Shown here: in pieces, positions 36,592 through 43,253 of the stretch
Position numbering within the stretch: position 1 is the first letter of the stretch
How the letters are laid out: each line of letters begins with the position of its first letter
Assembly (NCBI RefSeq): GCF_900176425.1
Contig: NZ_FWXS01000005.1
Span: 225,376 to 289,375 of the forward strand
Origin: Moheibacter sediminis
GTDB taxonomy: Bacteria > Bacteroidota > Bacteroidia > Flavobacteriales > Weeksellaceae
DNA length: 64,000 nucleotides
Direction: 5' to 3'
Notes under the pieces: generated by a model
Database searches by the model: none
What the model was told of the DNA's origin: nothing
The model's input: the letters and a program-made list of their open reading frames with translations, nothing else
Position numbers and translations under genes: made by a program

Positions 36592-38187
36592 ATGAAAACA
36601 ACGCTACGCTTTCTTTTTATATTCACCCTTACTTTTCTTACGCTTTTTAATCGGTCAAATGCACAGGTTTTACAGTGGTCGAATGTTTTTGATGTGCATT
36701 CAGCTGGGGGACTCGCGGGACTTACCCCAAATAGCCTAAGTGATAATATTGGGAAGATCTCTACCGTAGTGATTGAAAATGATACACTCAAACTATACCA
36801 AACCTCGGCAAGCGGAACAGTCACAAATAGCTATATCACAAACAAAAAGACCGAGGATAATTACACTCCACTCGTAAGAGTAGCAGGTGATCAACAGGCA
36901 TTAGTGTTTAAAGATAATCAGCTCCCCGCTTCTTTTTGGCTGCTTCAAACGGATGCTGATCTGAATGTGATAAGAGAGGATATACTTGAATTTCCTTCAG
37001 GAATGCCATTTATAGATGTTCAAGATCTTATTGAATATAATGGGGAGTTGTATCTTTCCTTTTTTTCACAACCGCTTCATTATCTGTGCAAAATAAATGA
37101 TGATAATACGCTGTCAGTTATTTATAGCGGAAATTATGAAATAGCTTTTGGAGTGGATCATATAATCCTTGATAACGGGAATATTGTCTTTTCGTATAAA
37201 ATTGGTAATGGCCATATCATCAGATGTGTATCAGTTGATAGCGGAGTGCTGGTCTGGGAACAAACCATAAAAACAGATCACGGATTTTTATTAGATTACA
37301 AGATTGTCAGAAATGAGAATATATTATATACTGTAGGTAGAGAAAGAGCCTGGGTTAATGGAGAGGGCAATGATAAGGTAATAATTTCATTTATTGACGT
37401 CTTTTCAGGAGCAATTTTGTTTCAGGAACCATTGGATCTTCCACCTTGCAATAACTGTGGCGCTGAACTTAATGATTTTTTATATAACACTGCAAATAAC
37501 CGTTTGTATCTAAGCTATGAGAGCGAAGTTCCTCAAGCTGCTATGTTCTTAATTGAGCTTGATGATCAATCAGCACAAATAATAAGTGCAAAAAATTTTC
37601 CTTTTGAAAGGGAAATAGAACCTTTTCAGCTTGATAAGCGTTCGGTTACTCATGTAAAACCTGATGGCAGTTTGGTTTTTATGTATAGATCGTATAAAAA
37701 TGCCACGGAGCAAATGAATTTATACATTACCCGGTTAAATTCCGAATTAGAGAGCCTTGGTACTTTTGAATTTCATGTAGAGGAACTGGAAAGTACGGAG
37801 CATCCCACAGATGTTTTAAGTTATGATGCCTCAAGGATATTGATTACGGGAGTTATACCGAACAAAGATCCAAGTATTTCGATAGAACGGGTCGGGTATT
37901 TTATGGCGATGATCGATCTGGGTGAGCTTCTTTCTACAGAAGATCCGGCAGGAACTTCTCAGGGAGTAGTGATCTATCCAAATCCTGCAAATAATAAAGT
38001 GAATTTTGTCGTTCCCGATGGTGTATATGAGCTCACAATTTTTGATAGTTTAGGCAAAATAACTCACAAAGAGAAAGTTACACAAAAGACGTTCGATATA
38101 GATGTCAGTTCCTATCAATCGGGGATCTACTTTGTCAATTTCTCAGGACAGCAAGGTGGATTCAATAAAAAACTGATCATAAGGTAA
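36592..38187 (+). CDS. secreted T9SS type A sorting-domain protein
   Basis: A 531-residue protein with a signal peptide (MKTTLRFLFIFTLTFLTLF..., residues 1-25). A large middle region of repeated beta strands looks like a propeller or YncE-like fold (for example DLIEYNGELYLSFFSQP and FLLDYKIVRNENILYTVG). A C-terminal sorting domain follows from about residue 458 (GVVIYPNPANNKVNFVVPDG ... YQSGIYFVNFSG ... KKLIIR). No catalytic motif seen. GC and codon choice are visibly higher and different from the flanking core genes. The gene ends directly against a truncated gene on the other strand, which suggests acquisition by recombination. Confidence 0.8.
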   Translation: MKTTLRFLFIFTLTFLTLFNRSNAQVLQWSNVFDVHSAGGLAGLTPNSLSDNIGKISTVVIENDTLKLYQTSASGTVTNSYITNKKTEDNYTPLVRVAGDQQALVFKDNQLPASFWLLQTDADLNVIREDILEFPSGMPFIDVQDLIEYNGELYLSFFSQPLHYLCKINDDNTLSVIYSGNYEIAFGVDHIILDNGNIVFSYKIGNGHIIRCVSVDSGVLVWEQTIKTDHGFLLDYKIVRNENILYTVGRERAWVNGEGNDKVIISFIDVFSGAILFQEPLDLPPCNNCGAELNDFLYNTANNRLYLSYESEVPQAAMFLIELDDQSAQIISAKNFPFEREIEPFQLDKRSVTHVKPDGSLVFMYRSYKNATEQMNLYITRLNSELESLGTFEFHVEELESTEHPTDVLSYDASRILITGVIPNKDPSISIERVGYFMAMIDLGELLSTEDPAGTSQGVVIYPNPANNKVNFVVPDGVYELTIFDSLGKITHKEKVTQKTFDIDVSSYQSGIYFVNFSGQQGGFNKKLIIR

Positions 38188-38385
38188 CCTGCATTTGCTT
38201 TCATAGTTTTCATAACCGATTGCATCTATTATTTCATTTAATATCCCTGCATTTCTGTTGTGCAACTCCTGCATTTCTTCATTATATCCATTGCTAAGTT
38301 GTCTGCTCTGTATAAGTTTGTCCAGCAGCGCTAAGTCTGTATTTTTCAGGTCAATTATTTTTTCAGCAATGCTACTATAATTCAT
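38143..38385 (-). pseudogene. truncated small helical protein (DUF6624-like N-terminus)
   Basis: The first ~60 codons read MNYSSIAEKIIDLKNTDLAL, DKLIQSRQLSNGYNEEM and LHNRNAGILNEIIDAIGY, which I believe matches the start of DUF6624-type proteins. After IGY the frame runs into sequence antisense to the 3' end of the neighbouring T9SS gene and stops. The family-specific rest is missing. The gene begins 9 nt after the OsmC stop on the same strand, so it was probably the second gene of that operon before the junction at about 38190-38210 cut it. Confidence 0.5.
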
Positions 38386-38394
38386 TTTCTGATG

Positions 38395-38862
38395 TTATCT
38401 TATTTTTACTTGCGGGTTGTGGTTTACCGGAAAATTCACTGAATTTGCTATAAAACAATATTCACGTGCTTTTTTATGCAGTTCAATGGCTTTCTCAATC
38501 ATTGCCTCATTACTTACCGTTACGACCGGATTCAATGTTACTTCTTTAAAATAACCGTTACCGTTCTGTTCTTCGACCATCACAGCATGGGCATTATCAG
38601 TATAGCTTTCTACTATCACATTATTTACCGAACAAAAATGCAGATACCACAGCATATGACAGGACGAAAGCGCAGAAACCAATAATTCTTCTGGATTATG
38701 TTTTGTTTTATCCCCCCGAAAAGCAGGGTCGGAAGAACCTTCAATCAAAGGTTTGTTCTCAACAATAATATTATGACTCCTTTCATAGTTTTTAAAATTA
38801 TCTGTTCCTGAACCTTTGTTTCCTGTCCATTCGATTTTTGAGTGATAATTATGCTCCATCAT
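38395..38862 (-). CDS. OsmC/Ohr family protein
   Basis: A 155-residue protein with the two conserved OsmC-family cysteines, in LVSALSSCHMLWYLHFC (first) and KKAREYCFIANSVNFPV (second). The opening is YHSKIEWTGNKGSGT. OsmC/Ohr proteins reduce organic hydroperoxides with the Cys pair. The subgroup here is the YhfA/OsmC-like one common in Bacteroidota. Two ATG codons in tandem at the start are equally possible. It is followed by the truncated gene above. Confidence 0.9.
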   Translation of the reverse strand: MMEHNYHSKIEWTGNKGSGTDNFKNYERSHNIIVENKPLIEGSSDPAFRGDKTKHNPEELLVSALSSCHMLWYLHFCSVNNVIVESYTDNAHAVMVEEQNGNGYFKEVTLNPVVTVSNEAMIEKAIELHKKAREYCFIANSVNFPVNHNPQVKIR

Positions 38863-38934
38863 TATTCTATAGGTATTTTTTAGACGACTTAGGTTGAAGA
38901 ATTTCCTAGCTTAAAAATACAAAAATATAAAGAA

Positions 38935-39102
38935 CTATCGGATGATTTCATCCATTTTTCCCATCCTGTTCCTCGGCAGCCCGATCTCATGTGCCTGCGG
39001 ATAGGGCTTTCGTTGGGTCATACTCACGTCTTCCCTGATCTGCCGGTGTGTATCGTATTCGTGTTGCTTGTCATGGGAATAGTGGAGATAATTTATTTCT
39101 CT
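38935..39102 (-). pseudogene. C-terminal relic of a mobile-element-like protein
   Basis: A 55-codon open frame ending in TAG, closed upstream by another TAG. It reads INYLHYSHDKQHEYDTHRQI, then REDVSMTQRKPYPQAHEIGL and PRNRMGKMDEII. The charged, Arg/His-rich composition and higher GC differ from neighbours and resemble the end of a conjugation or mobilization protein, but I cannot name the family. It sits alone in a 485-nt stretch (38863-39347) without an intact gene. The remaining part of that stretch shows only the hairpin repeat at 39255-39315. Confidence 0.35.
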
Positions 39103-39254
39103 CTACATTAAGATCAGGGAAACTATTGACTCGAAGCCCGTGTCATTCTTCACAAAAAAATAAACCAAGAAACTATAAAAACACATCCTAATATGAGTAT
39201 CAGGAATTGTACAAACCGCTGAATAATTTTAAAATTATCAATTAATGATTTAAA

Positions 39255-39315
39255 GTTGCAGACGCGGGACATTTCTGCCCCGCTTCTGTAACCTTGGGAT
39301 TGGGTTGATTAAGGT
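39255..39315 (-). repeat. hairpin repeat, copy 1 (terminator-like)
   Basis: Read on the minus strand: GTTaCAGAaGCGGG pairs with CCCGCgTCTGcAAC around a short loop, preceded by ACCTTAATCAACCC. It starts 33 nt after the stop of the C1q-like gene. A second copy with the same arms and the same flanking TTAATCAACC lies at 40177-40260. Confidence 0.65.
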
Positions 39316-39347
39316 TAGTCCGCGTTAAAATTCTTTAAAGCTCAAGA

Positions 39348-40046
39348 TTATATTTTATAAATGTTAAGAGATACTTTACTACTTGTCAATAAGCTAAGAT
39401 TCACTCCCCCTGTTTCTACGGCAAAAGTTATCGTATCCCCCTCATTAAGCTGGACAAGTGTATTAATGGTAGATGATGTAACAGGAACAGCAGCCAAGGT
39501 AACGGTTAGTACTTGTACCCGTACCGCATCAAAAAGTTTTTCTTCTATAACAGCATTGTTCTTTAGGATACCTAATTTCTTGCCGCCCAATAGTCCTAAG
39601 TCGATTCCTCCCGCAAGCTGAAATTCATAGCTTATAGAATAAATTCCTGTTTCCGGAACCGTATACACTCCCGTATTAAAAAGGTCCGGATCTCCTAATT
39701 TGGTATCTTCGTCCCCATTCAGATTTATTTTGCTCCAATTGGTTCCGGAAATCCCAAGGTTCAGGAGGTTCCAGCTTCCATTTTTAGCCGCCGCATATGC
39801 AGAACTGTTTTGAAGCAGGTCGTTTACTTTTATCCCTTTAATTTCATGATCTCCTGATAGATTTTCTTCTCTGACCAGAATTGAATAATCGGTTGTATTC
39901 AATTCCGATACTGTTTGAACATTTCTGATTTTTATATTTCCGTTTATATCCAGCATGGCCTGTGGGTCCTCGGTGTTGATTCCGACCTGGCCAAATGAAA
40001 AAGAAGAAATAATGAAAATCTTGAGTAAATAATAAGCTTTTTTCAT
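39348..40046 (-). CDS. secreted C1q/TNF-like protein
   Basis: A 232-residue protein with a signal peptide (residues 1-19) followed by VGINTEDPQAMLDINGNIKI. That GINT..P...LD..GN segment is common at the start of Bacteroidota surface and phage-tail-fibre-like proteins. Residues about 90-232 are beta-rich (TGVYTVPETGIYSISYEFQL, INTLVQLNEGDTITFAV), which fits a C1q/TNF jelly roll. There is no T9SS sorting domain. It is flanked by two copies of a hairpin repeat. Function unknown; an adhesive or structural role is plausible. Confidence 0.7.
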   Translation of the reverse strand: MKKAYYLLKIFIISSFSFGQVGINTEDPQAMLDINGNIKIRNVQTVSELNTTDYSILVREENLSGDHEIKGIKVNDLLQNSSAYAAAKNGSWNLLNLGISGTNWSKINLNGDEDTKLGDPDLFNTGVYTVPETGIYSISYEFQLAGGIDLGLLGGKKLGILKNNAVIEEKLFDAVRVQVLTVTLAAVPVTSSTINTLVQLNEGDTITFAVETGGVNLSLLTSSKVSLNIYKI

Positions 40047-40176
40047 ATGTCGTATTTTAATTAGTTTAGTTTAGATCGAATTAGTCAATTAAGATTTATT
40101 TTATACTTATCTCAGGCAGCTATTTTCTACCGTTGGTAAAGAATTCTTCCAGTATGTTTTTTCTACAGTGCAAAAA

Positions 40177-40260
40177 GTTACAGATGCGGGATAGAGTTTC
40201 CAATCATTTGGTTAGCTTTTAATCTATCCCGCTTTCTGTAATTTGATGGTTGATTAAAGT
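40177..40260 (-). terminator. hairpin repeat, copy 2 (terminator of the small lipoprotein gene)
   Basis: On the minus strand ATTACAGAaaGCGGGATAG pairs with CTATCCCGCaTCTGTAA across a 26-nt loop and is followed by CTTTTTG. It lies 27 nt after the stop of the 79-aa lipoprotein gene. Arms and 5' flank match the copy at 39255-39315. Confidence 0.6.
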
Positions 40261-40287
40261 AGCGACATGAGTTTCTTTATTTTTTTA

Positions 40288-40527
40288 TTAATATTTCCAA
40301 TGATCTCCATTTTTCACAGGGGGATCACCTTCTTTAGATGAAGGCATATTTATATCTCCTTCATTAATTATTAAGTTAGCATTTCTAATTTCTTCATCAT
40401 CAGATGCTGTTTTCTCAAATAATTCAGCCTTGGTTTTAAAACCGTCAACAAGTGTTAAATTGTCATCTTCCTGACAAGAAATCAATGACACTAGAATTGT
40501 TACTAAGAATGGGACAAACTTTCTCAT
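40288..40527 (-). CDS. small hypothetical lipoprotein
   Basis: A 79-residue protein with a lipoprotein signal (MRKFVPFLVTILVSLISC, Cys at 18) followed by a short, acidic, probably disordered chain (QEDDNLTLVDGF ... SSKEGDPPVKNGDHWKY). Family unknown. It is typical of small outer-membrane lipoproteins found next to T9SS or C1q-like genes in Chryseobacterium-like genomes. A 12-bp palindrome (CCCGGTACCGGG, 40570-40581) sits in its upstream region. Confidence 0.55.
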   Translation of the reverse strand: MRKFVPFLVTILVSLISCQEDDNLTLVDGFKTKAELFEKTASDDEEIRNANLIINEGDINMPSSKEGDPPVKNGDHWKY

Positions 40528-40647
40528 AATTAATTTAGTTTTTTTAGTTTTTAATTATTTGTTGTTTATCCCGGTACCGGGTTGTATGTTCTTAAGATTC
40601 GTCGAAATTAAACGTTAAGAGATGAATTTTAAAATACAATTTGGAGC

Positions 40648-40681
40648 TATTTATAAATCAAGACGTCTTGATTTATAAATA
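40648..40681. repeat. 34-bp perfect palindrome between divergent genes
   Basis: Both 17-nt arms are perfectly complementary about the centre 40664/40665; the core reads TCAAGACGTCTTGA and the outer parts are TTTATAAA-type AT-rich. It lies about 50 nt upstream of the -33 box of the TPR/AraC regulator and about 120 nt upstream of the divergent lipoprotein gene. It lacks a loop and a T tract, so an operator is more likely than a terminator. Confidence 0.6.
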
Positions 40682-40733
40682 AAGACAACAATAAAAACCT
40701 AGCAAACAGCCAACTATAAATGCAATAAGATTA

Positions 40734-40766
40734 TTTGGTTTGAACCTTGGATTTTAATTAAATTTG
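40734..40766 (+). promoter_or_regulatory. Bacteroidota promoter of the TPR/AraC regulator
   Basis: TTTG at 40734-40737 and TAAATTTG at 40759-40766 are spaced 21 nt apart, close to the usual 19. The start codon follows 25 nt downstream. Confidence 0.6.
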
Positions 40767-40791
40767 AGAAATAGTCACGTCCTTTTTAGCA

Positions 40792-42537
40792 ATGAAAATC
40801 CTAGAAAACATACTGTTTTATCTTTTTTTACTTGTGGGGAACATTCTGTTTGCCCAAAACCCGAAAATTCCGGTAAAAAATACATTTAAGGAGTTAAGAA
40901 GCCATTACGAAAATATGGAGGAAAACAACCAAAGGGCTCTACCTTTTGTAAATGCTTATCTGGAAAAAGCGAAAAAAGAGAATAATTATGACAAAATTAT
41001 TCAGGGATACCGGGATTTCATTTTTTTTTCCCCTAAAAGAGAGGATAAGCTTGTATATGCAGATAGTTGTATTAGCTATGCATTAAATTCTAAAAATAAT
41101 GAATTGATTAGTAAAGCCTATTTAGGAAAAGGAATTTTATATTATTTTTTTTATAAAAAGTACCAACCTGCTTTGGATAATTATTTAAAAGCATATCAAT
41201 ATTCAGAAAACATCGAAGACAAATATTTAAAAAATAGTATAATATATCATATAGGCGTTGTAAAAAGTTACCTTGGGTATTATGATGAAGCTTTGATGCT
41301 ATTTAATGAATGTATCACTTATTTTGAACCGTTAACTATTGCCGATATCCATCCTAATCTTGTCTTTAACAATCAAAAAGGTTATTTTAATAGCTTACAC
41401 CAAAAGATAATCTGTTATCAGCAGTTGGGTAACCACGTCAAAAGTGATTCCCTTATTCAAATTGGACTATCCACTCTACCACACTCTCAAGAGTTTGCTT
41501 TGGAAAAAAGTTATTTTCTAAAATCCAAAGCTGTTTCGAACTATTATAAAAATGATTTTAATTTAGCTATCATCTATTTCAATAATGCCTTACCAGAATT
41601 GAAAAAAATAAATGATTTTACCTGGTTTTCAGTTAGTTATTTTTATTTGGGGAAATGTTATCTGAAAACTCATAGAAAAAATCTTGCTATTCCCTACTTT
41701 ATGAAAGTAGATTCTATTTTTCAGAAAAATAAATTTATCCTTCCGCAAATTCGGGAAAATTATGAAATTCTGATACATCACTTCCATTCCGTAGAAAATC
41801 ATGAGCAAGAGTTACATTACACCAGGCAACTGCTGAAAGTAGATAGTGTCCTGAACAAAGATTTCAAATATCTATCTTCTAAAATGCATAAAGAATATAG
41901 TACAAAAGCGTTATTGAAGAAGCAAGAACAGTTAGAAAACCGCAATTCTATTGGATTCAATCTTTTAATTGCTGCTTCAGTCTTGACTTTCGTTTTGTTA
42001 ATCAATCTCATATATAGAAGTAAGAAAGAAAAAGAAATCCAACAAAAATATATTGAGTTAGAAAAACGAATCATAAAACAAAATAATCAGCGTATGAATA
42101 CAAATGTATCCATGATTATTAACCCAATCCAAAAAGGCAAAACAGAAAAGCCTGCTTACTTGATTGAAGAAATTTTACAAAAGCTGGAAAAGTTTGAACA
42201 AAATAAAGGATTCAGAAAAAAAGGATTGACCCAATCACAATTGGCCAAAAAATTTGAAACCAATACTACTTATCTTTCGCAGGTGATCAACGAGTACAAA
42301 ATGAAAAACTTCAACACTTATCTAAATAATCTGCGCATGAATTACATCACCCATGAATTATATCACAATCCTAAATACCTTGAATATACAATAGAAGCTC
42401 TTGCTGAGGATTGTGGGATATCTTCCCGGCAAAACTTTTCCGATCTTTTCAACGAGGTTAACGGAATTCGTCCTGCAGATTTTATAAGAAAAAGAAGAGA
42501 GTTAAGGCAAAAAGAGAGTTCGATTAGCTTAAATTAA
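40792..42537 (+). CDS. TPR-containing membrane AraC-type transcriptional regulator
   Basis: A 581-residue protein. It has an N-terminal signal sequence/anchor (MKILENILFYLFLLVGNILFA), TPR-like helical repeats (about residues 60-360), a TM helix (about 390-408: FNLLIAASVLTFVLLINLIY), a coiled linker, and a C-terminal AraC HTH domain (about 475-575). The HTH reads GLTQSQLAKKFETNTTYLSQVINEY and LAEDCGISSRQNFSDLFNEVNGIRPADFIRK. This is the one-protein sensor/regulator design common in Chryseobacterium-like bacteria. The ligand is unknown. A perfect palindrome upstream may be its autoregulatory site. Confidence 0.85.
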   Translation: MKILENILFYLFLLVGNILFAQNPKIPVKNTFKELRSHYENMEENNQRALPFVNAYLEKAKKENNYDKIIQGYRDFIFFSPKREDKLVYADSCISYALNSKNNELISKAYLGKGILYYFFYKKYQPALDNYLKAYQYSENIEDKYLKNSIIYHIGVVKSYLGYYDEALMLFNECITYFEPLTIADIHPNLVFNNQKGYFNSLHQKIICYQQLGNHVKSDSLIQIGLSTLPHSQEFALEKSYFLKSKAVSNYYKNDFNLAIIYFNNALPELKKINDFTWFSVSYFYLGKCYLKTHRKNLAIPYFMKVDSIFQKNKFILPQIRENYEILIHHFHSVENHEQELHYTRQLLKVDSVLNKDFKYLSSKMHKEYSTKALLKKQEQLENRNSIGFNLLIAASVLTFVLLINLIYRSKKEKEIQQKYIELEKRIIKQNNQRMNTNVSMIINPIQKGKTEKPAYLIEEILQKLEKFEQNKGFRKKGLTQSQLAKKFETNTTYLSQVINEYKMKNFNTYLNNLRMNYITHELYHNPKYLEYTIEALAEDCGISSRQNFSDLFNEVNGIRPADFIRKRRELRQKESSISLN

Positions 42538-42957
42538 AGTTCTCTCTCGATTGGTCTTCATTCAGAAAATGATTTACTACTCCTGAATATTGGGTACTGC
42601 CCTAACCGTTTTCCTGAGTAAGTAAAGAAACCGGATTTACGCCTTCTTAATTTTATAGAGAATTTGAAGAGTGATGCTTCTTGAGGGAAGTTGCAGAAAG
42701 CTAATCTAGTTATCAGTAACAAATTTTCCACCACAATAAAGAGTTTGTAATTAGGTCAATATCTATACTTTAAGTTGACCGAGATTTAACGATTTTAAAA
42801 GTTATTAAATGTCGAACTAAAGCGCTTGCAGGTCAAGTCGTTAATAATTTTAACCTGTTGATATACAGTTTTTTTATATTAAATTGTGTGGTATTTTTTT
42901 AAGTGTCACAGATTTGCCACAATAATTTTGAGTATTTTAGCGATAAGCAATAAAAAC
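42538..42957. other. noncoding stretch, no gene seen
   Basis: Between the TPR/AraC regulator and the tRNA-Arg terminator I see no convincing reading frame. Short AT-rich segments and scattered higher-GC bits (for example around 42818-42840) may be decayed sequence. This is where an element integrated at the tRNA 3' end would begin. Confidence 0.5.
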
Positions 42958-42993
42958 GAAAACCTGTAATCCTATTAGAATTGCAGGTTTTAT
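42958..42993 (-). terminator. terminator downstream of tRNA-Arg
   Basis: On the minus strand AAAACCTGCAAT and ATTACAGGTTTT form a 12-bp stem with one mismatch around a 9-nt loop, followed by CGTTTTTATT. It lies about 45 nt past the tRNA 3' end. Confidence 0.75.
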
Positions 42994-43035
42994 ACATTTT
43001 TAAGCTACTCTTAAGAGTAATTAATCAAGCCATTG

Positions 43036-43109
43036 TGATCCAATCAGGATTCGAACCTGAGACCTACTGCTTAGAAGGCAGTTGCTCTATCCAGCTGAGC
43101 TATTGGACC
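43036..43109 (-). tRNA. tRNA-Arg (anticodon TCT)
   Basis: A complete cloverleaf of 74 nt. Acceptor GGTCCAA pairs with TTGGATC (one G-T). The D arm is GCTC...GAGC. The anticodon arm is ACTGC-CTTCTAA-GCAGT, giving anticodon TCT. The variable loop is AGGTC, and the T arm is TCAGG-TTCGAAT-CCTGA. The discriminator base is A. The CCA end is not encoded. Its 3' end faces the accessory region at 35-43 kb. Confidence 0.97.
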
Positions 43110-43253
43110 CTTTTTATACCACCACTATTTGTGGAATGGGAGTGCAAATTTAGGCATTTATAACAATTAAGCAAGCTATTAGCTATATTTTTTATAATAT
43201 TTATTCGTAAATTAATTCGTGACTAAATAAAATCCCTCATTCGGTTTCAATTA

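Noticed and set aside
42903..42923. Similarity of GTCACAGATTTGCCACAA to the region before attR (60812-60830)
   Set aside because: About 16 of 20 positions match, but no recombinase gene or duplicated core is associated, and AT-rich chance similarity is possible.
42981..43163. 60-aa reading frame over the tRNA-Arg gene
   Set aside because: It is antisense to a complete tRNA cloverleaf and its protein sequence simply mirrors the tRNA; no start signal.
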